Positions 33,233-44,800 of a stretch of DNA of 64,000 nucleotides are shown here, piece by piece. The stretch is from Dryococelus australis. Lineage: Eukaryota > Arthropoda > Insecta > Phasmatodea > Phasmatidae. The position numbers and the translations under genes are program-made. The notes below the pieces were generated by a model, which saw only the letters and a list, made by a program, of their open reading frames with translations, did not search any database and was not told the DNA's origin. The DNA is taken from NCBI GenBank assembly GCA_029891345.1, contig CM057009.1, positions 233,421,178-233,485,177 on the forward strand. Direction: 5' to 3'. Every line of letters starts with the position of its first letter. The stretch's first letter is position 1.

Positions 33233-34158
33233 AGGTGAGATGCAAGGGGACTCCTAGGATACAAGCACCCCAATGGTATGAGGCAAGGGGACACATTGCA
33301 CACATTTTTACATCTGCATGGTTTGAATCATAAAGGGTGCATTTTCTCAATGTTGAAGCGGGATGCATTACAACATGGAGGTTTCCCTTGTAAAAATGTA
33401 GAAGCATAACTACATCTTGCTGCCTGTCACACCATCTATCACAGGTTAAACAACATGTCCAAGACATAATTAGGGTAGCTTGTATAGCAGATTCCATCTG
33501 AAATGAAACGTGGCAGTTTCTAATTGATTTAAACAAGGGTAATCTATTTTGCACCAATTACAGCACCATTTACAACAAATTTGCAAAAACTGTTTCTAAT
33601 AAATATTTTATATATATTTATGTAGAATCCAAATGTGCAATAAAACATGGAAGTTCCTATTTCAAATGTCAACTACCCCATTCTACCACCCTGTAGAAGG
33701 GGTAACGGTGAGCTGCCTTTTGTGGGATTCAATTGACCCCTCAAAAAAATTTGAGGGGTTTGGTAGGACACACCTATTTCACGTTATTCCATAGTCTCAA
33801 TTTAATATAATCACGTGCTATATCTCTGACATATTTGGTTTCAATCCATTTTCTTTTCTTAACGTATCTCGGCTTGCCGGTTCCATGGTTGATAGGTCAA
33901 CATCTTAATGAGGTGGTTGTGGTACATATGTTGCAGAATTGGCCTTAAGATTGTCATGTTTTACTTTCTTCGTAACAGTACGCAAAAATTTCATATTCTT
34001 TTTCCAAAAAGGATAAAAAGGTGTAGGCCTGGTATTGAGATAAAAGCTGTAAATTAAATAGTCATAAGCTGTATTTAATAACAAATATGCTTACATCAAT
34101 TTAACAAACCGTAGTCCCTAAGAATAAATAAATTTTCTAACATGTTTATATATAATAG
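33233..34158. other. 3' flank of the transposase, no further gene
   Basis: No coding similarity. A short perfect hairpin, CCCCTCAAA / TTTGAGGGG, lies at about 33737-33758. The sequence ending near 33695 (CTACCACCCTGTAG) could be the right terminus of the mariner-like element, but I found no matching left end. Confidence 0.4.
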
Positions 34159-34161
34159 TAA

Positions 34162-36004
34162 GGGCCTGTATTACCACCATCTGATATAAGTGCTGAATAA
34201 CTATCAGCTGACAAGGCTATCAGTAGTGTGTTGCCAGCTCTTGTGTATTACGACCACCTGATACCATGCAAATAGCTATCAGCAAGTTATCAGGAAGTTC
34301 GGGCGATACCTGGTATTTTTTTCTGTTTGTTGGCAATAGAAATCAATATTAGGACTCGGAATATAGTAACAGTTGGGTTAGTTGCATTGGCGACAGTGAC
34401 TCTGTTTTAGTCTTCTACGGACGAAAGTGATGTTTATGATTTATATGTGTTTTTTCTATTAAAAACATTTTAAGAAGTTACTGGACAAGACACAATGGGA
34501 AAGTCCGATTCCCAACAAAAACGAGTGTAAATTACAGCATTGAAGACTGTTTGGAAGTTTTATTAATAATGTGTTCTTAAATTGTTGAATATTTGAAAAT
34601 GGATTGAGAGGTTACTGGGAAAGACAGATTGCCAGCAAAAATGTGTGGTGTCTGTGAATTACAGCATTAAAGACTTTGTGTGTTTCATAAAAAAAAACTT
34701 TTTTTAAAATTATTGTTAGAATATTTGAAAATGTATTGAGAGGTTACTGGGCAAGACACAATGGGAAAGGCCAATTCCCAGCTAAAACTAGTGGTGTCTG
34801 AATTACAGCATTGAAGAAGGTTCGGGTGTTTTATAAATAATATTTTCTTAAATTGTTGTTAGAATATCGTAAATGTATATGGGCATTAATGTAACCTTGT
34901 TTCACCCTAATTTATTTTATCTAATTTCTAACAATTTGTACGTAGAAGGTTAAATTTGTTGAACATGTTTACATTGTGCATTTCATACATTGGTTTACCA
35001 GTGACGTATTTATTGCATTTTGTTATTGCCAGATGTTTTCAAATGTACATGACCTAAATAAACAACCTTTTAGTGTAGTTCATTTCATAAAAATTGCAAT
35101 GCTATTCATGTGTTGAATATTTCATGCATAGGTACGGACAGCGACACATTAATAATATATATAGTTCTTCAGGTGAAGTTAAAACTTTTGAATTATAGTA
35201 AATTGAATGATATTTCCGTACGAATAAACTTTTCCACAGTTTCGTCAAAATAATGCGTGTTCCAATCGCCACTCTCATAAGAAGAACAGCAAAACAATCA
35301 CATCTCTTGAAAGACATAAAACTTTAGTTCCCCACCCCACCAATAAAATAAACAGAACCCCAAATAGTATTTACATTGTGAAGTTAAAATTTCTTGGTTT
35401 CAAAAAATAGCTCAAGTGTATGTTAATTGATTAAGTCAGCACACAACACTTTTACGGAGTGGCAGACAGGTGTCGATTCTTTTCAGTGAGACGACTGTTC
35501 CAGAAAGGCACCTACGACGATCTACATTTAGTGAAATACAAAAATAATGTACTGCCTATATAATATTCCTATAACACTAGCAACAAATTCTTGCATATAC
35601 ATACATTTTGATGGAAGAGAACTCAATTACAATGTCATTTCACCAGACTAGTGAACTTAATTCGATCAGAAAAGACAATTACAGAAAATAAAAAAATTGA
35701 TGCAAATACATGGACGGGAAAGGTAAGTCGCCTTTGAATTTATAGCGCACCGAAGCATTTAATTCAAAACCTTCTCATGGGAATCGCTGTCAAATACAAT
35801 TTGTTTCCTATCACCTGCCACCATATTGCTCAAGCACACAATTTGACATGCTGATAGATATATATCATGTGGACGAAGTACCTGATAGCTTTATCAGCTG
35901 AACCCGCCAAATAGGCAGTATCAGCAAGTCATAATACACAATTTTGGGCTAGCTAGCTGATATATTTTATTCAAGACTTTATCAAAGGGTGGTAATACAG
36001 GCCC
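34162..36004. mobile_element. Non-autonomous Harbinger-like element
   Basis: The terminal inverted repeats are a perfect 17 bp, GGGCCTGTATTACCACC at the left and its complement at the right, and continue imperfectly for over 100 bp with shared TATCAGCT and GTGTATTA phrases. TAA flanks both sides (34159-34161 and 36005-36007), the 3-bp TWA target of PIF/Harbinger elements. The 1.84-kb interior has no transposase; the minus frame 35102-35317 is not recognisable. It carries a tandem repeat at 34477-34870. Confidence 0.8.
34477..34870. repeat. Three tandem about 132-134-bp units inside the Harbinger-like element
   Basis: Units start at about 34477, 34611 and 34743 with GTTACTGG(G/A)(C/A)AAGACA. 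Each contains ATTACAGCATT(G/A)AAGA and ends near TTGTTAGAATAT(T/C). Copies differ by substitutions and short indels. This is subterminal tandem amplification of a kind common in non-autonomous DNA transposons. Confidence 0.85.
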
Positions 36005-36007
36005 TAA

Positions 36008-38894
36008 TGTTATTTTTTTAAAGTAAATACAAGTCTCTTACCTTTTATAAAGATCCTTGCTGTCACTTCTTTCATCAGATATATAGTCTATTCATGGTTT
36101 CTTCACACTTTTTGAATCAAACCTTTGAAAAATCTCCCCACGTATGACGTGTTTATAGTCCATTCCCCATTGAAAGCAACTTTCTTGGAGCCCTGCTAAA
36201 TATCTACTTGCAGGCCCATTTTGTATCCTTCCTCCAAATGTAAACAAACATTGCCATGTGACTGCCATGTAGCATTTGTCAAAATCAATGTTCACATGCC
36301 ATTATGTGTTTACATGTGTTCGTATACGTTCGCTACACCTAAAAATAAACATTGAAATGTGACTTCTACTTTTATACCTGTCAAATATGTTGTTTACTGT
36401 TTACAGCTTTTCTAATAATTCTGTCTTAGGTCTATTTCAAAAACCACTTTGTATGAATATTCACAGTTTAGGCCTATAACATTATTTAGGTCAGCTTTAT
36501 GATTAAAAATGCCTGAATTAACGATAGTTCTTATGGTTACGTTAAATTAACATTTGTTTTCCACGACATAGCACATCACACGTAATGCACGTTAATATTT
36601 TGCTGCAACTGTGTTAAACACTGTTACAACTGCGGTGTAATGAACTGTAGTATTTAACTTTTTGTTATTGATATGTGTTGGTTTATTTATTTAAAACGAT
36701 GGTCTCAGTTCGAATAACGAAGGAATAGACAGTGCAACAAAAAAGCGACATTAAAATCAACTCGAACACGTGTTGCTCATTTTTTGTTACAGGAACTTAA
36801 AATATAGCGGTGAACATGCACACAAATAATCCTACCGGAACTTTTATTCCACTCATATTTATATGTATTGCTACTTACTGTGTATTAGTCTTATTGAAAT
36901 TTATTGGGGCTGGGATTGGTGGTAAATCATGTTACACAACTGTGTTTCAAACCCCCGGGCAAAGGTACAATGTTGTGATAAATAAACATACGTGGATGTA
37001 AATAAATAACTTAGTCATAAAAACAGTTCACATTTACAATGTATAAATTGTTCACATCAAATATTTGAAATCACGCACACACAGATACAGAGTAACTATC
37101 ACCAAACAGCCACGCCACGCTATTTCACATACGGCGGTTAACGAAACACACCATAACAGTATATTTATTACTGCCACGGAAATTCAGATTTATCACAACA
37201 TCGTAACTTGCTACGGTAGATTTAAAAAACACAACATCTACAAACCTGATGTGGTAATTTGAAGTATTGTTCGGAGTAAGTATAATTTATGCTTCGTTTG
37301 GTAAAACAACAACACACCATGTCATGGCTTGCCACGTCTGCCAACTTCACTTTGTTTCTGCCCCGCCATCATATTTAAATATATTAAAATAAGTATTCAA
37401 ACATTAAAATCTCTTTTCAGTTTTAGATTACAAATTCAAAAATCATTATTTTGCTGTAATAAGTGTGAAATATGCTAAAATTGAATACATGTACAATTTT
37501 GCCGCGTACTAGCGAAGTGAAACTTCCCGAGTGTGAAAGAGACAAAGACAGAGAGAGAGCGACAAAGCTCGCTCAGCAGACAGTTGCTTCAAATTTGCTC
37601 TCGCTCGATAAAACAACACCGTACCATTATGGCCTACTCACAATATTTTCTGCTGTTATTTTAAACTGTAAAAGTGAGATATGTTGCCATCGGGGCTACC
37701 TAAATATTTTAATATTTCAATAGGCATCATTTAATTTTCAAATAGTATACTAAAAAACTAGGTTAAAATAATATTTTAACTGTGAACTATTTCTTACCGG
37801 CCGTTGCCAACACGTCGCTGCTCTCGCTGTTCTCGCTATTGTTAATTCATATTTAAAAAGAAATTAATATTACAAGTTATAGAAGATATTAAGGTAAAGT
37901 TTCATTTAATCAATAATACAGTACTTTAAAGTTAATCACACGTTATGTATTTGTGGAATACAGGTTATTAAAAAAACAGGTTGACATGTTATACCCGGAG
38001 TGTTTTTTCAAAGGTTGATTTTCATAAGTCGCTTCCGATCGGGAATGGACTATAGTTATTTCCAACGTATGACAAGCATTTTATACTTGTGTCCATAAAA
38101 GTTACTTTTTTTTTCTGTTAAATCTAAGTGTTTCTCATATTTTATCTGTAAATTGTAATGCTTCATTTATAAATAATTTGAATTAAAACTGGGAGAAAAT
38201 AGGTATGTTGGAAATGCCTAGTAAGAAATAGTTTTTACATAAAATACTGTTCCACTAGTGCACACAAATGCGGTTTGTTGTCCTATGGTGTAATTTTTGA
38301 GACTTATTTTGTACGAGGCGGAGGAATATCCTGGAAGTAGAACTTTAGCACTGCTTCAGAAAATACTGAAGTAACCATGAATGTATTATAGTTGGGGGCA
38401 GGGTATATTGATTCATTAATTAATTCTTGATTTAAATAAAAAGATTATTTAAAAAAAATTACATCGGGTAATAAGTAATAAATTTAAATTTGTCCATTAT
38501 ATATTTTGTAACTTTCTACAGTGATGTCCAGCTATAAAAACAAAGATGACATACTCTTTGTTACTGTGGTAAATGCCTGACATCTAAAGAGAGATATGAA
38601 GTGACACTTTTACTTAAAAACGAAAACAAGAAGTCATTGTTGCCAATGATAATTAACTTCCAAGCGAAATCAAACCCTTTCCATGGATTTATGTAAAACA
38701 AGAATGTTGGCTCCGAAGTAGAAAAGATGTATATGGGTATAATTTTTTTATAGTCTACAGAAGTTTCATGTTGTAAGTTATGTTGTATTTAAATTTAATT
38801 TAATTGCTCTAGTATTTTATACATTATTTATAATATTTAATGTACAATAGAGGTACTGCAATAAACATTTTATTAATACATTAATACAAAATAC
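36008..38894. other. Intergenic DNA with a short GC-richer patch
   Basis: Mostly AT-rich with no recognised gene. A patch at 37480-37850 is different: it has CG-containing phrases such as CTCGCTCAGCAGACAG and, on the minus strand near 37795-37840, AGCGAGAGCAGCGACGTGTTGGCAACGGCCG followed by GTAAGAAA, a strong splice donor context. It could be an untranslated first exon and promoter. The minus frame at 36092-36295 is open but unrecognised. Confidence 0.35.
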
Positions 38895-39787
38895 GGTTAC
38901 GTGCTGCAGCTGTCCGGCTCGGCTGTCCAGCACCGTGGGAGGTGATCCGCCTCTACCTTCCCTCTTCCTGGAACGATGCGCTCGCGGCTGGCTGCTCCCC
39001 TTCTGGGAATTCTGTGACTACCGACAGCTGCGAGACTTGCTGGTGTCACAGACATCCTCTCACCTGCTAGAGTTTCCGATACGTTTAGCGATGATACAAA
39101 AATGTTCTGGTGAGACTGACTGGTGCCTCAGCACAACTCTCTAGTTGAGGAAGATTTTGGGTGACTGCCTAGACGATATATGTACTGCTGCAGCTCAGCG
39201 GCCGGCAGTCTTTGAGGGAGGCCACCTGGCCGAGTGTGCACGAGCGAACTGAAGTGTAGACAATGACTGAAGATTGCGGGATGACGGTGGGCGAGGTGTT
39301 CGTGGCATGATTGGACGAGTGTGTGTGAAACCGACGAGTGAAGCCTACTGTGCATGAGGGCACTTGGAGGTCTCTAGAACATTGTGACTGGCGTGACATG
39401 GACTGAACTGAGGTGGGACTGAATGGAAGTGTAATACGGATTTTATTGTAAATATTCAAACTGTGCATATTTTGCACAGTTTGAATTTATTGCACAGCAT
39501 AATTTATAAAAAATAGAATAGGTTGATACACTGTCTATTGCGACTGTTCTTTAATTATTTAATTTCATTAATTTCTTTTGTCGTAATTAAAATTTTTATT
39601 AATTGGTGTCAATTGTGTACTGTTAGTGATATCCATTTCTTGTGAGACATTGAGTTGAGAGAATTTTTGCTGTAGTTATTGTAAATAAAATTAGAAAATT
39701 ATTATTAATTCTTAATTTGATAACGACCTCCAACCCTTAATGAACTTGATTTAGCCCACTTTATTTCTAGAGACAGAAATTGTAACA
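38895..39787 (+). repeat. 5' LTR of gypsy element B
   Basis: Begins GGTTAC (TGTTAC in the partner) and ends GTAACA. Aligns along its length with 44801-45650. Near its end, from about 39465, it has a local ATTTTGCACAGTTTGAATTTATTGCACAG duplication not present in the 3' copy. Confidence 0.9.
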
Positions 39788-39788
39788 T

Positions 39789-39806
39789 ATGTGTCATAAG
39801 TAGGAT
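39789..39806 (+). other. Decayed tRNA primer-binding site of element B
   Basis: ATGTGTCATAAGTAGGAT follows the 5' LTR and aligns to TGGTGTCAGATGTGGGAT of element A with substitutions, including loss of the initial TGG. Minus-strand synthesis could no longer be primed efficiently. Confidence 0.65.
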
Positions 39807-39909
39807 GGAGGCATTTTATAAAAATAAAATAATAAAATAATTGTAATTAGTATTTGTAATTATCACAACATTTGAGCAATAAGCCGAGGAATTGTTTTGA
39901 AATTTTTGA

Positions 39910-41300
39910 ATGTTAACTAGGAAAATGTTGGCAGACATGGAATCACTTCACTCTTTAATTGAAATACTAAGCGGCCAAATAAGTAATGTACATGAAAATG
40001 TAAATACTAAAATAGATAACATTATTGAATCTGTAAATAGTGAAATTAGTATTGTAAATAGTCAAATTAGTGGTGTTAGTGAATCAGTAAATAGCCACAT
40101 TATTTGTGTTGGTGAACTAGTAGACAAGAAAATAGACAGTGTAAATGAAAATATAGGTAGAAAAATAGACACTGTAAACGAAAATGTAGACAGAAAAATA
40201 CGGTGTCAATGAGAATGTGGACAGAAAGATAGAAGGTGTGAGCGAGTTGGTGAACAATAAAATAGACACTGTGGACAAGAAGACAGACAGTGTGAGCAGG
40301 AGAATGGACAGTGTGAATGGTAGGATAGACAGTGTTGAGCAAAAAATGAAACAGGAAGTGAGCGTCCTGAAGAAGCCGGCAGGAGTTCTTGCAGCAGCAG
40401 GATAGACGACATGCAGGGGCGGAAGAGGAGCCGAGATTGGTCACCGCTGAATCAATGGTAGAGGTTGCCGCCAGTGGAACTATCACAGGGAAGGCGCAGC
40501 AGTTCTGCAGTGTGGAAACGCCCCAGTCAGGGGTGCGTAAGGGTATCACAATTAAGCCTGCCCCCTATGATGGACAGACACCTTGGAGTGATTACCGGCA
40601 CCAATTCGAGATTGTGGCCACCCTGAATCATTGAACTAAAGAGCAGCGGGCGTACTACCGGGCAGCTGTACTGAGGCGACCAGCATTGACTATACTGCAG
40701 TCGCTGCCAGAACGACATCATCTAGAATACTCCACACTGGTGTCGGCTTTGGAGCTGCAATTCGGCGACTGGTACCTGCCCCATGCCCACTATGTCCAAC
40801 TGCGAAGCTGCATCCAGCAACCAGGGGAACCATGGCAGGAGCTGTGGCAGGACATCGTGAGGCTTTCACACCTGTCTCTGGAGGGATGTTTGGAAGAAGC
40901 ATGAGATGTCATCGCAGTCGGCTTCTTAGTCGACGCTATCGCTGACACCGACGTGCGGCAAGCTATGCGGTTATCTGCACCTCACACCATGCAGGATATC
41001 ATGGCCCAAGCACCGGAAGTGGAGTCAGCATGGCAGTGATCAGTGCCCCAGTGCGGCAGGCAGTGATGCTTGATGAAGGGGAGGATGACAGTATTAAGAG
41101 GATGTTGAAGGACTTGCTGACAACCATGAAGGACATCACCTCCAGGGAGCGCACTACGGAGACTCGCCACCTCCACCCAAATGGCCGGAATGTTGGATGT
41201 GTGGACAATCGAGCACCTGAGAGCAAACTGTTATCACTAGCAGCAACAGCAGCAGCAGCAACACCAGCCAGAGGGCAGGCACCAATGGGTAGTTGAGAGT
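39910..41300 (+). pseudogene. gag: Gag of gypsy element B, with 11-residue coiled-coil repeats
   Basis: The frames 39910-40212 and 40217-40405, offset by a frameshift near 40200, encode an N-terminal segment with an 11-residue period (K-I-D-S-V-N-E-N-x-x-R units, at least eight). This should form a parallel coiled coil. The capsid follows in frames 40389-40634 and 40686-40904: P-Y-D-G-Q-T-P-W-S-D-Y, F-E-I-V-A-T-L-N, I-L-Q-S-L-P-E-R, and A-L-E-L-Q-F-G-D. The nucleocapsid to 41296 has only a degenerate knuckle (W-C-type residues lost). It would form the virus-like particle. Frameshifts and stops inactivate it. Confidence 0.8.
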
Positions 41301-41399
41301 GCTATGTCTTCAGGAAACTTGTAAACACCAATATTGAGGGGCAAAGGTCTGTGATTGCTGGAGAGAAGGCCCTAATGCTTTTGCAAGTGCGCTCAATGA

Positions 41400-42082
41400 A
41401 ACAAGACTTCAATGCCATATTGGTGGAGGGGAGCGACTATAACAGTGGTAAGATCAGACATTCTTGGGCCTTCTCTCCAGCGATCATCTGATAAGAGCAT
41501 GTATCACTGCTATTTAACAACAGTAAGGGGCGAGGCCACACCAAAGGCAAGAGAAGGGTAATCTTACAGCTTGGTAACCTTGAGATAGAGCATGATATAT
41601 ACATAGCAGAAATAGAGGACTAATGCATTTTGGGTCTTGATGTATTATGTATGCTGGGATGTGGTATTGATACAGGACTCCGGGTGTTACATGCAGGTAA
41701 TACCGAGTTGGTAGTGTCAACACGACAAGATTTATCTTCGCCAATGAGATGCCCAGTATTGTGTAATCAGTCAGTTGTGCTCCCTGCTTCTAGCAAAGTT
41801 GTTATTCCAGGCAGATGCCAGGGAAAATTTGTCAGGCGATTGGGCATTATCGAACCAGCTCAGAAAGATAGAATTTTACCCGATGGTGTCGTCGTAGCCA
41901 GGACATTGATTTTGTCAAATTTGGACAGTTTGCCTGTTAGGATGATTAATTTGACTGACCGTGCTATCGGCCTTAAAGAGGGGGCCACAATAGGGATTTG
42001 CAAGCAGGTCTGTAGGATACTTCCAAATGTTCCAGAAGTCTCACTGGTACAACATACTGAATGTCCTCTTCCATATTGCTGA
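41400..42082 (+). pseudogene. Protease and protease-RT linker of gypsy element B
   Basis: Around 41420-41640 lie remnants of the retropepsin; the D-T-G region is degraded, but the later strand with L-G-L-D-V is at about 41630. The 150-codon frame 41630-42082 continues with a region conserved in element A at 19750-20090 (C-N-Q-S-V-V-L-P-A, V-V-I-P-G-R, G-I-I-E-P-A). This linker is typical of this gypsy lineage and precedes RT. Confidence 0.65.
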
Positions 42083-42179
42083 CAAGAAAAAGAGAAATCC
42101 TCAACTAGCGACAGGAGAGGGCAGTTTCAGATTTGCTACAGAGAAATAGAGGTTCTTTCTCCTGTGAGCCCAATCACCT

Positions 42180-42960
42180 TGGCAGAAGTAATGTTGCATG
42201 CCATCACATCGACACAGGGGATGCCAGACCTGTAAAGCAGCCACCAAGGTGGACTGATGCTATCTTCATATGAGGTCGTTGATGGTATTCTGAAAGAGAT
42301 GAGGAATTTAGATGTGATAGAGCCTTCAGTCAATAACTGGTCTTCTCCCATTGTGCTTGTTAAAAAGAAAGATGGCTCTAAAAGATTTTATGTTGATTAC
42401 CGCCAACTTAATAATGTGACCAAGAATGATTATTACCCACTTCCCTAGGATAGAAGACACACTGAATAGCGTAGCAAATATCACAGTGCTTTTCTGCTGT
42501 AGACATGAAGAGCGGGTATTGGCAGTGCGAGGTGGCCCAGGAAGACAAGGAAAATACTGCCTTTTGTGTCCAAGGGAAAGGCACCTGGCAATTCAAGATT
42601 ATGCCCTTTGGGCTATGTAATGCCCCTGCCACTTTCGAACTTCTAATGGGGACAGTTCTGCCCTTAGACATTTGTCAGGTGTAGCTAGATGACATTGTGG
42701 TCACAGGGAGAACATTTGAAGAGCAACTGGCATGCTGAGATTCTGTATTTCAGAAAGTAGCCACGGCCAATCTGAAACTAGTTGCCAAGAAATGTCACCT
42801 TTTCCAAAAGAAAATTAATTTCTTGGGCCATGTTGTATCAGTCCACTGGATTGAAACAAACCCTGAGAAGATCAGAGCAATAAGAGATTGGCCTCCACCA
42901 AAGGATAAAACTGAAATTCAAAGTTTTCTGGGATTATGTGCTTACTACCGTCAATTTGTG
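42180..42960 (+). pseudogene. Reverse transcriptase of gypsy element B
   Basis: The frame 42257-42448 has S-P-I-V-L-V-K-K-K-D-G-S and V-D-Y-R-Q-L-N-N-V-T. A frameshift follows. The active-site box reads V-stop-L-D-D, with TAG at 42682-42684 in place of the Tyr codon; both aspartates remain. The thumb lies in 42823-43188 (G-H-V-V-S, then F-L-G-L-C-A-Y-Y-R). The stop is at the same codon as in element A. Confidence 0.85.
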
Positions 42961-43500
42961 CCCGGGTTCGCCACTATCGTTAAACCTCTGCATGAATTGA
43001 CTGAGGCCAAAAGAAAATTTTATTGTACCCCAGAGTGCGAAATTTCTTTCTATAGACAAAAAGAAATCATGATATCTCCCACAGTACTGGGCTTCCTGAA
43101 TAGAGAGGGTAAATTTATTCTGGATACTGATACCAGTGATGTTGGAATCGGGGCTGTGTTATCTCAAATCCAGGATGGAAAAGAGTGACCATTGGAATAC
43201 TTCATTATAATGCTACACAAGCCCGAGAGGAACTACTGTGTGACATGCAGGGAGCATTTGGCAGTGGTGAAGGTGATTGCACATTTTCATCCATATCTTT
43301 ATGTAAGACACTTCATCCTAAGAACTGATCATGCTTCATTACGCTGGCTGCTAAATTTCAGGAACCCCGAAGGTCAAATAGCTCGGTGGGTACAGCACTT
43401 GCGAGAATATGACTTTGAAATACAACACAGGTCTGGATGCCTTCACAGTAATGCAGATGCACTTTCCAGGAGACCATGCAAACCATTCTTTTGTCATTGT
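42960..43500 (+). pseudogene. RNase H domain of gypsy element B
   Basis: The frames 42823-43188 and 43192-43713 carry it. L-D-T-D-T-S-D-V-G-I-G-A-V-L-S holds the first Asp, and after a stop at 43186-43188 come R-N-Y-C-V-T-C-R-E-H-L-A-V, Y-L-Y-V-R-H, L-R-T-D-H-A-S-L-R-W-L-L and N-A-D-A-L-S-R-R. Apart from one stop it is nearly complete. Confidence 0.85.
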
Positions 43501-44790
43501 GAATGCCAGGAGGAAAAGGTTGGTATATCGTGGAAAGCAAGGAGGACAAGAAATCAAGGCCCTGTATCTGTTGATTGGTCATATACATGGGATGAAAAGG
43601 ACATAAGAAACAATCAGCTAAGTGAACCCACCTTGCGTCCAATATTGAAGTGGAAGGAAACCGGGCGGCGTCGAAGATGGGAGGAGATATCTAGCCTAGG
43701 CGTGACAGGCTAGGCATATTGGAATTCTTTGTTATAAAGAATGGTGTGCTTTACAGGAACTGGGAAAGTAACAATGGGAGACAGATTCATTTACAATTGG
43801 TCCTACCAGAGTCCCGAATCCCAGAAGTGCTAAGAGAACTGTGAAATACCGTGGCACGCGGGCTCTTCAGTGTAAATAGGACATTTGACCAAATCTGAAT
43901 GAGATGCCGCATGGGTGATTCATGTACTGCGAGATAGGGTCCGAGGGTTAAGGGATATGGTCCTTTCCAGAAGTACAATGTTTGGGCCCCAATTTGAGAG
44001 GATTGCAGTTGACATTCTCGGACCACTCCCAATCACCGAGAGGGGAAGTAGATACCTTCTGGTAGCACAATACTATTTCACAAAGTGGCCTGAGGTCATA
44101 CGTGTGCCAAACTAAGAGGCAGGCACAGTAGCTGATGCTCTCATAGAGCATGTTTTCTCCTCTAGGTTTGGAGGGCCACTGGAGCTTCATTCGGATCAAG
44201 GATGAATTTTTGAAGCAACTCTTTTCTAAGAAGTAATGAAAGAGAGGCTAAATCGTATTCTGGAAGAGTATTTGGCTATCTTCGTAGAAAACAATCAGAG
44301 GGATTGGGACTCTGGCATATCGCTTGGAGGTCCAATAGTCCACAAGGGCAACATCTTCAAGGATGCTGTTCGGGAGAGAGCTCCGCCTACCTGGTAACCT
44401 GCTGTTCGGACATTCAGTGGAGGAAGAAGCAGCCACTCCAGAATATGCTATTAAGTTATGTTAGAAGTTAACCAACATTCGTGAGTTTGCCCGGAGGCAC
44501 CTTAACATTAACTGTGACAGAATGAAAACCTGATATTACCAAAGGATGCCCGAGGAGACTTTTCAAGGACAGTTGTTGGTTGTACAACCCTCAAAGGAAG
44601 AAGAGATATTACCTGATGTTACAGAAATCTTGGGAAGGCCCCTACAGGATCTTGAAGCTAATAAATTATGTGGTCTTAACGATTTGTCTACAGGGCTCTC
44701 GGGCCAAGCCTAAGGTTGTCCACATGGACTGGCTGGCACTGTACGATGGTTCTGATGTTGTAGAGTCTGTTCAGGACGAACAGACTTAAG
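43500..44790 (+). pseudogene. Integrase of gypsy element B, with a core deletion
   Basis: The frame 43915-44115 holds F-E-R-I-A-V-D-I-L-G-P-L-P and Y-L-L-V-A-Q, the start of the catalytic core. Compared with element A (22140-22230), about 90 bp are missing near 44235, so the T-A-L-H-P-Q-P-D-G stretch before the catalytic Glu is gone. The C-terminal beta domain is in frame 44580-44789 (W-E-G-P-Y-R-I-L-K). The deletion makes the enzyme inactive whatever the state of the frames. Confidence 0.8.
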
Positions 44791-44800
44791 GAGGGGGCAG

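Noticed and set aside
33192-33557. 121-codon minus-strand ORF
   Set aside because: It runs antisense over the C-terminal end and 3' flank of the mariner-like transposase and shows no domain of its own.
36092-36295. Minus-strand 67-codon ORF as a host exon
   Set aside because: Open and not low-complexity, but it matches no family I know and lacks convincing splice signals at its ends.
39940-40340. Regularly spaced 33-bp repeats resembling a CRISPR array
   Set aside because: The repeats are contiguous, lack unique spacers, keep a reading frame and sit in a gypsy gag in eukaryotic DNA.
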